Shown here piece by piece: positions 8,380 through 17,793 of a stretch of 64,000 nt of DNA. The notes beneath the pieces are model-generated. The model did no database searches. It saw only the letters and a list, made by a program, of their open reading frames with translations, and was not told the DNA's origin. Location of the stretch: the NCBI RefSeq assembly GCF_030551875.1, contig NZ_JAUOZU010000006.1:372001-436000 (forward strand). Reading direction: 5' to 3'. The first letter of the stretch is position 1. Each line of letters begins with the position of its first letter. The position numbers and the translations under genes are program-made. The DNA comes from Fluviirhizobium alvei. GTDB taxonomy: Bacteria; Pseudomonadota; Alphaproteobacteria; Rhizobiales; Rhizobiaceae.

Positions 8380-11300
8380 TTAGCTGAAGCGACCAGCAGC
8401 ATGGGCAAGCATCGTATAGACCTTGCCGGTATCCGAGGTCAGGTAGCTCTGGGTCAGTGCGCGGTCGCGGTCGTTGCGAGCCACATCGGCCAGCAGCTTC
8501 TCGAAATCGTTGATGTAACGATCGACCGCCGAGCGGAACTCGACTTCGCGCTCGTACTTGCGCTTGATGTCGTCGAAGGTCTGCTGTCCCTTGAGCGTAT
8601 AAAGCCGCCGGGTGAAGACATCCTTCTCGCCGCGCTGGTAGCGGCGCCAGAGATCGACGAACGCGTCATGGTCGATCGCACGTGCGATATCCACCGACAG
8701 GGAGTTGAGCGATTCCACCATGTGGCGCGGGTTGCGGTTGTCCGGCCGCGCCGCCTGCTGCTGGTTTTCGGTCGGTGCGACCGGCGTCACCAGCGGTTCG
8801 TCCCGCGAGGCGTTGCGGAGCAGGTCCGAAATCCAGCCCTGTCCATCTTCGCGACGGGTGACGACGGGCTCGGACGGCTGCTGGCGCTGCTGTTCGACCA
8901 TGGTGCGCTCGATACCGAGGCTGCCGCGCAATTCAGGGGCGCGCTGTCGCGTGTCCTGCACCGGCGCAGCCGGACGAACAGTCTCGGTGCGCTGGGTCAC
9001 CGGCTGGCTTTCCACTGGACGCGATGCGGCGGGCGCTTCCGCGCGGCGGACGGGCTGCGGCTGTGCCGGCTGTGCTGCCGCAACCGGCTGCTGCGGAACC
9101 GGACGCTGTTCGACGACCGGTTGGGCGACCTCGGCACGCGGTGCCGGTTCACGTTTGGGCTCGATCCGGGGTGCGTCGAGATGCGATGCGGAAGCGCCGA
9201 TGATCGAGGAGAGTTCCTGCAGCGCACGAACCTGTTCGGCCACCGCACGACGCATTTGCGCTGCGCTTTCCTTGGCCTCTTCCGGCAGGTCGAAAGCACC
9301 GCGCTTCAATTCGCTGCGCGTATCGTTGAGTTCCTTGCGGATCTCGCCGGCGGTGCGGCGGATTTCCTCGGTGGCGCCGGTGAAGCGACCGACGGCATCC
9401 TCGACCGCGTCCTTGATCGAATTGCGCATCTGTTCCGCCGTTGCCATCGAGCGCTGGCCGCTTTCGCCAAGCACGCGTTCGACTTCGGAAGCGGAGCTGG
9501 CAATGCTGCCACGCAGACGGTTGGCAATTTCCTCGGCCCGTCGATGGGCCTGGGCGAGGGCGGATTCCATCGAGTTCGACGCTTCTTGCGCCGCCGAGCC
9601 GACCGATGCCTTGACGGTCGAAGCCATCTCGCTGGCGCGCCGTTCGGTATCGGAGAGGATCTGGCCGATCTCGGAGAAGGATGTCTGTACGCCCGCCTTG
9701 AGATTGGCCGAAACCTGGCCCGAACGCTGTTCGGCGCGGTCGAAGGCCGCATCGACCAGGTTGGCAAGCGAACGCATGGTGTTCTCGATATCTTCGGAGC
9801 GGCGCAGGAGACCCACGGCCAGCGTCTGAAGCGCTTCCTCGCGCTCGCCAAGCGTCGAGACGAGGTTGGACTGGGCGGCGGCCAAAAGTTCCGAAGCCTG
9901 TCCAAGCACCTTGGAATGATCATCGAAGCGACCGACGATGCCGACGATCTGGCCCAGCGTCTCGCCGGAGACGGTCGTCAGGCGGTCAGCCTTGCCTTCG
10001 AGCAGGCGGGCCGAAGCGCTGACCGATTCCGAGGCGCGCGAGGCGGTTCCCTCGAAACGTTCCGCCGTCGCGTTGAGCGTCCGGTCGATCGTTGTCAGGT
10101 TGGTGCTGGCATCGTTGACCAGTCTCTGCAGGCCGGCATTGCTTTCGTCGAGGGCGCTGATCAGGCTGGTAACCGTATCGCGCAGCGTCTGTTCTGTGCC
10201 GGCCACCGCGCGTGCGGCTTCAGCCGTCCGCGAGGCAATCGCATCGACGAGCGCTGCATTTTCGGTCTTGAGCGCTGCGGCTCCTTCCTGAACGGCAGCA
10301 GCAATTCGACCGGCAGCGTCGCGACCGATTTCGGCAAGCGAGTCGGCTGCGGGTCTCGCCTTTTCGTCGATAAGCTTGCTGAGCTCCATCGAGCGCGCAG
10401 CGAGCATCGAGTTCAGCTCGCGGCTTCTGTCGTCGAGCGTGGCGCGGATCGTTTCGTTGCGGGTCGCCAGTGCCTTTTCAGCCTGATCGAGGCTGGCGCG
10501 AACCGTAGCCGATTCTTGTTCGACGCGGCTGCGTGCCGTTTCGATATCGCTGGCGAACTTGCTGGCGCTATCGGACAGCGACCGCGCGAACGCATCGGCA
10601 CGCTCGCTGAGCGATTCAGTAATGCCGGAGGATTTGGCAGCGATCTCGTCGGTAAACTCGACGCTGCGGGCCGAGATCGATTCGACGATCCGTGCGGCAT
10701 CCGCGTCCATCGACTGGGCGGCATCGACGACAGCCGAACGCAGCGTCGAAGCAAGACCGGATGCCTTGCCGTCGATCGTGCGCGACACGGCTTCGAGACC
10801 GACTGACAGGGCCTTGTCCATGGTGGAGAGCCGTTCTTCGACACGCGCGGTCTTGCTGTCGAAGGTCTCGGCAATCTGCGCCGTCCGCGTTTCGAGCGAC
10901 TGTTCGATCGTCTGGATACGGGTATCGAGCACAGACTGGATGGTCGAGGCACTGCCATCGACATGATCGGTCAGACGGGCTGCACGGCTTTCCAGCGTTT
11001 CGGCGATCCGCGCCGTGCGGTCATCAAGGGCGTTGGAAAGCTGGCTCGTGCTGCCATCCAGCGTTTCGATGATACGGTTCGTCTTGCTGTCCAGCGTTTC
11101 GGCGATCCGGTCGCGGTTGGTTTCCAGCGTTTCCGTGAGCCGATTGGCATTGCCTTCGAGCGTCTCGGAAATCCGGTTGGCGTTGAATTCCAGCGTCCCC
11201 TGCAGACGGTTGGTGCCGCTTTCCAGCGTGTCGGCAATGCGCGCGGAGCTGTTTTCAAGCGATTCCGCGATCGTGGCGCCATGCTGGCCAAGCGTTTCGG

Positions 11301-14300
11301 CGATACGATCGGCAGCTTCCGCCGAACGGCTGTCGAACAGTTCGACATGAACGGCAAAGCGCTCGGAAAGCTGCTGGCCGGCTTCATCGATACGCTGGGC
11401 GAAGTGGCCGGCATCGTTGCTGAGGCCGGCTTCGATGCTGGCAAGGCTCGATGCAATCTTGCCGCCGGTCTCGTCGAAACGCTGCGTCATCATATCGAGC
11501 GTCGATTCCATGCGTGAGCCGAAATTCTCGGCAATCCGCGCCATTTCGTGGGCTTTTTCGCCGAACTGACCGGCAATCGCGCTCGTGGTTTCCTGCACAG
11601 ACAGGTCGATACGGTCGGCGCTTTCGGCAATGGCGGCCCTGAGTGCGGCTTCGCGCTCTTCGAGCTTCATGTCCAGCATCATGATGTTGGACAGCATGTT
11701 GGCGGCACCCGATTGCAGCCGTTCATCGAGCTCATGTCCGCCGGCCTCGATCGTCGAGCGAAGCGCTTCGCGATGGCTGGCGATCTGTGCGATCAGATTT
11801 TCCGCCTGCTGGCTCAGCGTGTCGACGCCCTCATCGAGGCGGCCGCGCAGCGAATCGTAATTCTCGGAAAGCTTGAGGTTGATCGAGATTGCGGTGTCCA
11901 GAAGCCTCTCGTCGAGCGTCTGGGTAGCCTGGTCGATGGCGGCGGCGAGAGACGCTTCCCGCTCGGCGAGGCTCGTTTCCAGTTTCTTCGATTGGCTGGT
12001 CAGAGCCATAACGCTCGCCTGCATGCGTTCATCCACCGCATCGGCCGTAACATCGAGCACCTGGCGGAGGTTCTTTTCCCGGCTGTCGATGGCTTCGGCA
12101 AAGCGCGATGCACTTTCATCGAGCGCATTCGCACCCTGGTTCATCGCTTCTGCGAGGCGGGACGAATGCTCGCTCACGCGCGATGCGAGACTGTTCGTCG
12201 CATTCTCGACCGTATCGGTAATCGTCGCCACATTGACACCGACCGTCTCGCCGATGGACGAAACGCTGCGGTCCAGCGTTTCGCGTAGCTTGGCTTCATT
12301 GTTTTCGAACGAGAGTTCGAGCATGCTGGAACCCATCGCAAGCGTCGTCCCGATCGCGGTGGTCTGCTCGTTGAAAGTCTCGTCGATCTGTTGGCGGCCC
12401 TCGGTCAGCGCGATCGTGATCGCGTTGGCGCGGTCCTCAAGCGTTGCGCGAATGCGCTCATGCGTATCGTTGAGCTTTTCCTCGATATTCGAGCTGCCCA
12501 TTTCCAGCGAGAGCGCAATTTCCATCGCCGAATTTGCAAGCCCTTCCTCGATCCGTCTGGCTGCGCCGGATGTGGCTTCCTCGATGCGGCCCGCGCCCTG
12601 ATCGAGCATGGAGGCGACGGCATTGCCACGGTCCTGAAGGGTTGCCTCCAGCCGCTGTGCCGCGCCGTCGGTAATGTCCTGCATGCGAGCGGTGCCATGC
12701 TCGAGAGCGGATTCGAGCGCGGCAGAACGTTCTTGCAGGCTGCCTTCGATCCGCTGGGTGGCGTTCCGTGTCGCTTCCTCGATCCGGCCGGCGCCGTTCT
12801 CAAGCGAGCTGGCGACGGTGTTTCCATGCTGCTGCAGGCTTTCCTCGATCCGCTGTGCGGCACCATCGGTAATGTCCTGCATGCGGGCAGTGCTGAGGTC
12901 GAGAGAAAGCTCGAACGCAGAAGAGCGCTCAAGCAGGCTGCCTTCGATCCGCTGGGTCGCGTTGCGTGTTGTTTCCTCGATCCGGTCTGCGCCACTCACG
13001 ATCGTATTTGCAACGGTGGTTCCGTGCTGCTGCAGGGTTTCCTCGATGCGCTGGGTCGCGCCATCGGTAATTTCCTGCATACGGGCCGTGCTGAGGTCGA
13101 GCGAAAGTTCGAACGCGGAGCTGCGTTCCAGCAAGCTGCCTTCGATGCGCTCGGCTGCAGCGGCTGTTACCGTTTCGATCTGGTTCGCGCCACGTTCGAT
13201 GGCGTTTTCCATCGCGGCTGCCCGTTCCTGCAGTGTGCCGCCAATCCGGTCGGCTGCATTGACGGTGGCCGCGTCCAGGCGGTTCAATCCCTGTTCGAGA
13301 ACCTGTTCGACAGCGCCGGTCCGTTCCAGCAGTTTTTCGTCCAGCTGGCGGGCGGCGGCGTCCGTGAGCTCGGCCATACGCTCCGTGCCAGCCGCAAGAA
13401 CCGAGGCGACTTCTGCGGAACGTGCCTGCAGGCTGTTTTCGAGCGCCTGCTGGTGTTCGCTGAAAGTGGCCGCGACCGTGATGGCCTGTTCGCCGAGCGT
13501 GCGGGAGAGGCGCGAACGCGCATCATCCACATTGCCGGTAATCAGCTCCGTTCCACGGCTGATCGCTGTCTCAAGCCGCGCGTTGTTGGCGGCAAAGGCA
13601 TTTTCGATCTCCACGGCTTTGCCGTCGAGCAGGGCGGACATTTTCTCATGTCCACCGCTGATGGCCGAGGTGATGGCGCTGGCGCGATCATCGATCTTGG
13701 CCACGAGCGCATCGGCCTTGGCGCCAAAATTGGCGTCGAGATTGGTCTGCGCCTGCGAAATTGCCGACGTGATGGCACTGACACGGCTGTCGAGCGAGGA
13801 TTCGATCAGTTCCTGACCGGTGCCCAGCGCGGTTTCGATGCTGAGCGACTGGCCCGTGAGTGTTGACGTGAGGCGCTCGATCGTCGAGGTCAGAACCTCC
13901 TCGATCGCCGCCGCTGCACCACCCGCCGAACTGTTGATGCGGGTGAGGCTTTCTGAAAGCTTGCTATCGAGCGTGCCGGCACGACGGTCGAACGCATCGG
14001 CGAACTCGTTGATGCGACCGTCGAACGCGCTTGAGACCATATCGATCGAGGAGCGGAACTTTTCCTCGAACAGACCGGAGCGCAGATCGAGATCGATGAT
14101 CGTATCGTCGACGGTCGACTTGAGCGTCTGGCGGAACTGGGCGCCCTTTTCATCGAGCGACGAGTTGAGGCTGTGAAGAATGTCGTCGAGGCCGCCTGTG
14201 ATGGCCTGTTCGCCGACACTGAGCGACTCGTTGATCTGCCGGGTACGGGCAATCAGCGTTTCATTGAGCTGGCGGGTGCGTTCCTGCAGCGCGGCATTGA

Positions 14301-15471
14301 GCTTCTCGGTATTGGCGTCGAGCATGGATGCCCGTGTCTCGAATTCGGACAGAAGTGCACGGCCACGTTCGGACAGGGTGGAGCCGAGCAACTCGATGCG
14401 GGAATCGAATTCGCCCGCCATCGAGACTGTGGAATTCGTGATCGCGGCAACGAGGCTGTCCGCCTTGGCCGCCAGGAGCGAGCCGACCGAACCTGCGGCA
14501 AGCCCGGTCTTTTCCATGACCATGGCGGCCTGGGTGTCGAGCATCTGGGCGATGGCCGCCCCTGACGTCGAAATCTGCCGGGAGATGGCAACGCTGGCGC
14601 CGGCAAGTTCGTCCTTCAGCTGATCATGCGCACCCGAAATGGACGAGCGCACACGTTCGGCGTGATTGACGATGGCTTCGCGCTCGGAACCGAGTTCCTG
14701 AACCAGGCTGCGGACGCGCATTTCATTGTCGGTATAGCTGCGCTCAAGCGCATTCACTTCCGAATGGACGAGGGATTCGAGCTCGGTCGCACGGGCGATC
14801 GTCCGCTCGATGCCTTCGTTCATCGCGTTGACTTCACGACGCACGGCCTGACCGACAGTCATGATCCGTTCGGCGGCGATCTTGTCGGGTTCGCTCAACC
14901 GGAGCGCCATTTCCGCCATCGAGCGGGCGGCGTGCCTGAGTTCGCGGGCCCGGGCGATCATGGTCGCAAAGGCGAAGAAGATGAGAATGGGGAAGGTGGT
15001 TCCGACCAGGATTCCCGCGGCCCCCGGAATGGCAAACAGTTCCTGAAGCGAACCGACCTGCCAGATTGCCGGCGAATAGAGCAGATGTGCGGTCCCAAGA
15101 CCAAGCAGCACCCAGAGAACCGAAATGATCGCGGCGATCCGCACTGGCGACATGCCCGATGCCGGATCGGCGTCTCTCAGATAGGCCGTCGTGGCGGCCA
15201 TGCGCTGGTCGTTTGCCGGTCGATGGGCTGGCGATTTCGGGCCCGGTTCAGGCGCAAGTTCACGCGCGATATCCTCGGAGCGGCTCCGGGATTTCGGATC
15301 GTTCTTTGCGCCGGCATTCGGGGCGCCCTGATTGGCAACATCAGACAAATTGGCCTCCAGAGGGTCGCTCTTGCCGCGCGGTCGATCATCGTGGAAGTCA
15401 ATGGCCAGTGCATCTTCCAATGCCTTGTAGGCATTGTTTGCCGCTGCATCGTCTTCCTTCCTGCTCGTCAT
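8380..15471 (-). CDS. gpr: Giant repeat protein, probable Growth Pole Ring protein (GPR/RgsE family)
   Basis: A 2363-residue protein. Residues 1-110 are hydrophilic and cytoplasm-like. Two membrane helices follow at about 111-133 and 150-172. About 1800 residues of continuous amphipathic helix then show apolipoprotein-like 11-residue periodicity. A P/Q/A-rich linker runs to about 2190 and a compact conserved C-terminal domain ends the protein. The architecture matches Agrobacterium GPR, which forms a ring at the growing pole and is needed for polar growth and rod shape, and Sinorhizobium RgsE. Repeats include a perfect-length 66-residue tandem unit (about residues 782-978) and an array of about 13 eleven-residue units (about 1395-1540). 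The gene is alone on its strand, bounded by a terminator downstream and a CtrA-box region upstream. The many long open frames inside it on the other strands are shadows. Confidence 0.85.
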   Translation of the reverse strand: MTSRKEDDAAANNAYKALEDALAIDFHDDRPRGKSDPLEANLSDVANQGAPNAGAKNDPKSRSRSEDIARELAPEPGPKSPAHRPANDQRMAATTAYLRDADPASGMSPVRIAAIISVLWVLLGLGTAHLLYSPAIWQVGSLQELFAIPGAAGILVGTTFPILIFFAFATMIARARELRHAARSMAEMALRLSEPDKIAAERIMTVGQAVRREVNAMNEGIERTIARATELESLVHSEVNALERSYTDNEMRVRSLVQELGSEREAIVNHAERVRSSISGAHDQLKDELAGASVAISRQISTSGAAIAQMLDTQAAMVMEKTGLAAGSVGSLLAAKADSLVAAITNSTVSMAGEFDSRIELLGSTLSERGRALLSEFETRASMLDANTEKLNAALQERTRQLNETLIARTRQINESLSVGEQAITGGLDDILHSLNSSLDEKGAQFRQTLKSTVDDTIIDLDLRSGLFEEKFRSSIDMVSSAFDGRINEFADAFDRRAGTLDSKLSESLTRINSSAGGAAAAIEEVLTSTIERLTSTLTGQSLSIETALGTGQELIESSLDSRVSAITSAISQAQTNLDANFGAKADALVAKIDDRASAITSAISGGHEKMSALLDGKAVEIENAFAANNARLETAISRGTELITGNVDDARSRLSRTLGEQAITVAATFSEHQQALENSLQARSAEVASVLAAGTERMAELTDAAARQLDEKLLERTGAVEQVLEQGLNRLDAATVNAADRIGGTLQERAAAMENAIERGANQIETVTAAAAERIEGSLLERSSAFELSLDLSTARMQEITDGATQRIEETLQQHGTTVANTIVSGADRIEETTRNATQRIEGSLLERSSAFELSLDLSTARMQDITDGAAQRIEESLQQHGNTVASSLENGAGRIEEATRNATQRIEGSLQERSAALESALEHGTARMQDITDGAAQRLEATLQDRGNAVASMLDQGAGRIEEATSGAARRIEEGLANSAMEIALSLEMGSSNIEEKLNDTHERIRATLEDRANAITIALTEGRQQIDETFNEQTTAIGTTLAMGSSMLELSFENNEAKLRETLDRSVSSIGETVGVNVATITDTVENATNSLASRVSEHSSRLAEAMNQGANALDESASRFAEAIDSREKNLRQVLDVTADAVDERMQASVMALTSQSKKLETSLAEREASLAAAIDQATQTLDERLLDTAISINLKLSENYDSLRGRLDEGVDTLSQQAENLIAQIASHREALRSTIEAGGHELDERLQSGAANMLSNIMMLDMKLEEREAALRAAIAESADRIDLSVQETTSAIAGQFGEKAHEMARIAENFGSRMESTLDMMTQRFDETGGKIASSLASIEAGLSNDAGHFAQRIDEAGQQLSERFAVHVELFDSRSAEAADRIAETLGQHGATIAESLENSSARIADTLESGTNRLQGTLEFNANRISETLEGNANRLTETLETNRDRIAETLDSKTNRIIETLDGSTSQLSNALDDRTARIAETLESRAARLTDHVDGSASTIQSVLDTRIQTIEQSLETRTAQIAETFDSKTARVEERLSTMDKALSVGLEAVSRTIDGKASGLASTLRSAVVDAAQSMDADAARIVESISARSVEFTDEIAAKSSGITESLSERADAFARSLSDSASKFASDIETARSRVEQESATVRASLDQAEKALATRNETIRATLDDRSRELNSMLAARSMELSKLIDEKARPAADSLAEIGRDAAGRIAAAVQEGAAALKTENAALVDAIASRTAEAARAVAGTEQTLRDTVTSLISALDESNAGLQRLVNDASTNLTTIDRTLNATAERFEGTASRASESVSASARLLEGKADRLTTVSGETLGQIVGIVGRFDDHSKVLGQASELLAAAQSNLVSTLGEREEALQTLAVGLLRRSEDIENTMRSLANLVDAAFDRAEQRSGQVSANLKAGVQTSFSEIGQILSDTERRASEMASTVKASVGSAAQEASNSMESALAQAHRRAEEIANRLRGSIASSASEVERVLGESGQRSMATAEQMRNSIKDAVEDAVGRFTGATEEIRRTAGEIRKELNDTRSELKRGAFDLPEEAKESAAQMRRAVAEQVRALQELSSIIGASASHLDAPRIEPKREPAPRAEVAQPVVEQRPVPQQPVAAAQPAQPQPVRRAEAPAASRPVESQPVTQRTETVRPAAPVQDTRQRAPELRGSLGIERTMVEQQRQQPSEPVVTRREDGQGWISDLLRNASRDEPLVTPVAPTENQQQAARPDNRNPRHMVESLNSLSVDIARAIDHDAFVDLWRRYQRGEKDVFTRRLYTLKGQQTFDDIKRKYEREVEFRSAVDRYINDFEKLLADVARNDRDRALTQSYLTSDTGKVYTMLAHAAGRFS

Positions 15472-15712
15472 CCGCCTACGCCTTACTCTTTTACGCGGCT
15501 TGCGACGCCGAAATCATTCCGGCCCGCCAGCCTGCTAACCGGCAATTCCTTGGGATCTTAACATATTTTCAGATCCGTCGGTGTGGCATTTCTGAAACCG
15601 CCCAAGGACAAGAAAATTGCCTCCGGTCGGACAGAACGCCACGATGCCACGTTACGTAGTGGCACAGAAGTCTTTTTGATACAATCACTTGGGGTGGTTG
15701 GATCGATAGTGG

Positions 15713-15727
15713 TTAACAGTTTGTTAA
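15713..15727. promoter_or_regulatory. CtrA-binding motif (full site)
   Basis: TTAA-CAGTTTG-TTAA is an exact TTAA-N7-TTAA match to the alphaproteobacterial cell-cycle regulator CtrA. It lies in the 438-base divergent region between the growth-pole gene and the Hpt gene, 242 bases from the first start and 183 from the second. Confidence 0.55.
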
Positions 15728-15784
15728 GGGTCACTTCGATCCTCCGGGAAAAATTCCTGAACGAAAATATCGGTTTAGAGCGCA

Positions 15785-15792
15785 TTAACCAT
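15785..15792. promoter_or_regulatory. CtrA half-site-like TTAACCAT
   Basis: TTAACCAT, a known CtrA half-site form, lies 58 bases from the full CtrA motif and 117 bases before the Hpt start. On its own it would be weak evidence; beside the full site it is suggestive. Confidence 0.35.
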
Positions 15793-15909
15793 TCGAATAG
15801 AAATTCAACCGCCAAATTGCCGTAATTAAGAATTCATCCGGTGCGATCTGGGAAACTGGTCCGGTCAAAAAACGGGCTTGTCCCACAAACAAACAGACAG
15901 GGAAGTACC

Positions 15910-16275
15910 ATGGCAGCGTTGAGTATCGCATTCGAAGCCCCGGACAATTATCGCGGCAACGCCTTCAACCACAGCCCCATCGATCTTGTTCATCTTGCAC
16001 GCCAGACCTCCGGCGATCAGCGGCTCGAGCTGGAAGTTCTGCACACCTTTGCCCGCCAGGCAAGGATCTGCATGCAGGAACTCTCTTCGGGCCAGCGCGA
16101 GCAGGTGGTGGCGATCGCCCACAAGCTCCGCGGCGCGGCCCAGGCCGTCGGTGCCTTCAAGGTGTCGGATGCGGCCGAACAGCTCGAAGCGGCCAATGAC
16201 GATGCGGCCTCGATGGCGCGTCTCGGCCAGGCTGTCGTCGAAGCCGAAAACTATATTCTCAAGCTGTCGCGCTGA
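15910..16275 (+). CDS. Hpt-domain phosphotransfer protein
   Basis: A 121-residue single-domain histidine phosphotransferase. The motif AHKLRGAAQAVGA supplies the phospho-accepting His71, with the usual small residues after it, in a predicted four-helix bundle. Such proteins relay phosphate between hybrid kinases and response regulators in the cytoplasm. The ATG at 15910 is preceded by AGGGAAGTACC; an upstream in-frame start lacks an RBS. No kinase or regulator is adjacent, so the partners are unknown. The shared upstream region with the growth-pole gene contains a CtrA box, hinting at cell-cycle control. Confidence 0.82.
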   Translation: MAALSIAFEAPDNYRGNAFNHSPIDLVHLARQTSGDQRLELEVLHTFARQARICMQELSSGQREQVVAIAHKLRGAAQAVGAFKVSDAAEQLEAANDDAASMARLGQAVVEAENYILKLSR

Positions 16276-16299
16276 TCGCGCGACAAAAGGCTGTGTTGA

Positions 16300-16680
<381 letters not shown>

Positions 16681-16709
16681 ACGTGCTCTGTCGTTGAAAA
16701 ATCGCGGGC

Positions 16710-16816
16710 AAAAAATTGCCTCGCTCAGTTTTTGTGAGCGAGGCTAGTTTGACGCATCTGATGCCAGGCGAGGGAGGAGACACCTGGCGCCAACTCCATG
16801 CGCCTTGGGAAACCGA
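16710..16816 (-). ncRNA. Candidate trans-acting small RNA with anti-Shine-Dalgarno loop ('cuckoo'/alpha-r14-like)
   Basis: On the minus strand GCCAGG (16788-16783) and CCTGGC (16768-16763) form a hairpin whose 14-base loop contains CTCCTCCC, an anti-Shine-Dalgarno motif. An 18-base linker follows. A strong 10-bp terminator hairpin (16744-16718, loop CAAAAAC) then ends in a run of six T. A sigma70-like promoter (TTGTTA, 17-base spacer, TTATGT) lies just upstream, giving a transcript of about 107 bases. CUCCUCCC in a hairpin loop plus a Rho-independent terminator is the hallmark of rhizobial alpha-r14 and related cuckoo RNAs. The 5' end is inferred. Confidence 0.55.
16715..16744 (-). terminator. 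Rho-independent terminator of the small RNA
   Basis: A perfect 10-bp stem (GCCTCGCTCA with TGAGCGAGGC) with a 7-base loop. On the minus strand it is followed by AATTTTTT; on the plus strand only TAGTTT follows. It therefore works mainly for minus-strand transcripts, though it could also end the ferredoxin message. Confidence 0.75.
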
Positions 16817-16823
16817 AAACGCC

Positions 16824-16852
16824 ACATAACCAACTCCGAATGACAGTAACAA
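16824..16852 (-). promoter_or_regulatory. Sigma70-like promoter for the candidate small RNA
   Basis: Read on the minus strand: -35 TTGTTA (16852-16847), 17-base spacer, -10 TTATGT (16829-16824). Initiation is expected near 16816. Confidence 0.4.
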
Positions 16853-17075
16853 CTGCCTCTAACTGATAGTTGAACGCTAGTTCAGACTGACGACAAGCGC
16901 AATTCGTAGATTTCACCCGTAATTCACAAGTGTCTTGTTAAGCTCCACGCAAGATACAGGTTCTTTTGGCGAGATCTGACCGTCAAAAGTTGCATCAACC
17001 CGGTCCGGTGGCCACAAGGTAACGACTCGTGGCGCAATGAACCCCGATTCGGCAGATCTGGACGGGTGGCAAATC

Positions 17076-17702
17076 TCAGTTCGTGACTTTGCGCGATTGT
17101 TGGCGGTATTTAAGAAGCCTTGCCATCCGGCTTTCGAAATTTGCAGCTTCGATCCGGTCAAATTGCTGCTGGGCCTTGTCATGAGAGGCGAGCAGCTCGT
17201 TCGACAGTTTGCTTACTTTCGCCTTCAGAACATCGCAGGACTTTGCCGGTCGCAATGCCAGAATGGCCTTTTCGAGATCGCGCGCATAGGAGCGGGCGAT
17301 TTCCGCATGCCGCTCTTCATGGCGCTTGATATCGGATGACAGCGTATCCCATACGAGCGCCATCTTGGCATTGGCCTTCTTGCGGTTGGTCCAGCGCGGC
17401 AGAAGCAGTTTCGTATTGAGCGACACCTTGGCGCCGCCGATCCGACAATTTCCCTTGCCGCTCACAAAGGTCGCGGCCCCATCGAACTTGATCTTCGTTG
17501 CTCCTGGATGCCGACGGCCTGTGACGCTCGACATCGGACCGCGCTTCTTCATTTCGCGATCGAGATCGGCGGCGGTGCTGCCGCCGATGCTGAAATAGGT
17601 GGTGGTTTTGCTAATGATCGTCTCGCCCTGCGTCGAATACGGAACGAGCGCCAGTAACAGGCAGAGAGCAACCGCTGTCTTGGTTCGTTTTGCGTGCTGC
17701 AT
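17076..17702 (-). CDS. Exported DUF922-like putative zinc-dependent protease
   Basis: A 208-residue protein with an N-terminal signal peptide (about residues 1-26, ending PYSTQG). The envelope-located mature part contains the zinc-metalloprotease-type motif HEERH at 128-132, inside a long helix (IKRHEERHAEIARSYARDLE). This matches the DUF922 family of predicted secreted peptidases. Activity is inferred from the motif only. The ATG at 17702 is preceded by AGGAGGAGG, a very strong ribosome-binding site; the longer frame upstream overlaps folP. It is divergent from folP across 91 bases holding an inverted repeat. Confidence 0.72.
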   Translation of the reverse strand: MQHAKRTKTAVALCLLLALVPYSTQGETIISKTTTYFSIGGSTAADLDREMKKRGPMSSVTGRRHPGATKIKFDGAATFVSGKGNCRIGGAKVSLNTKLLLPRWTNRKKANAKMALVWDTLSSDIKRHEERHAEIARSYARDLEKAILALRPAKSCDVLKAKVSKLSNELLASHDKAQQQFDRIEAANFESRMARLLKYRQQSRKVTN

Positions 17703-17720
17703 TTTCGACCTCCTCCTGTG

Positions 17721-17747
17721 CCAAACAAGGTTTGAGACATTGTTTGG
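17721..17747. promoter_or_regulatory. Inverted repeat in the DUF922-folP divergent promoter region
   Basis: CCAAACAA (17721-17728) and TTGTTTGG (17740-17747) form a perfect 8-bp inverted repeat with an 11-base spacer. This is the geometry of a dimeric repressor operator. No regulator can be named. Confidence 0.4.
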
Positions 17748-17793
17748 TCCCAGACAATATGCAATCAGCACAAAAAACAAGACCGGAGTAACA

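Noticed and set aside
8344-10806. An 820-codon open frame, and many others, opposite the giant growth-pole gene
   Set aside because: The repetitive, biased codons of the real gene keep the opposite frames open. They have no plausible starts with ribosome-binding sites and read as Arg/Gly/Phe-rich nonsense.
10850-13140. Regularly spaced DNA repeats resembling a CRISPR array or satellite
   Set aside because: The 33- and 198-base spacing follows whole codons and encodes helical protein repeats; there are no unique spacers and no cas genes.
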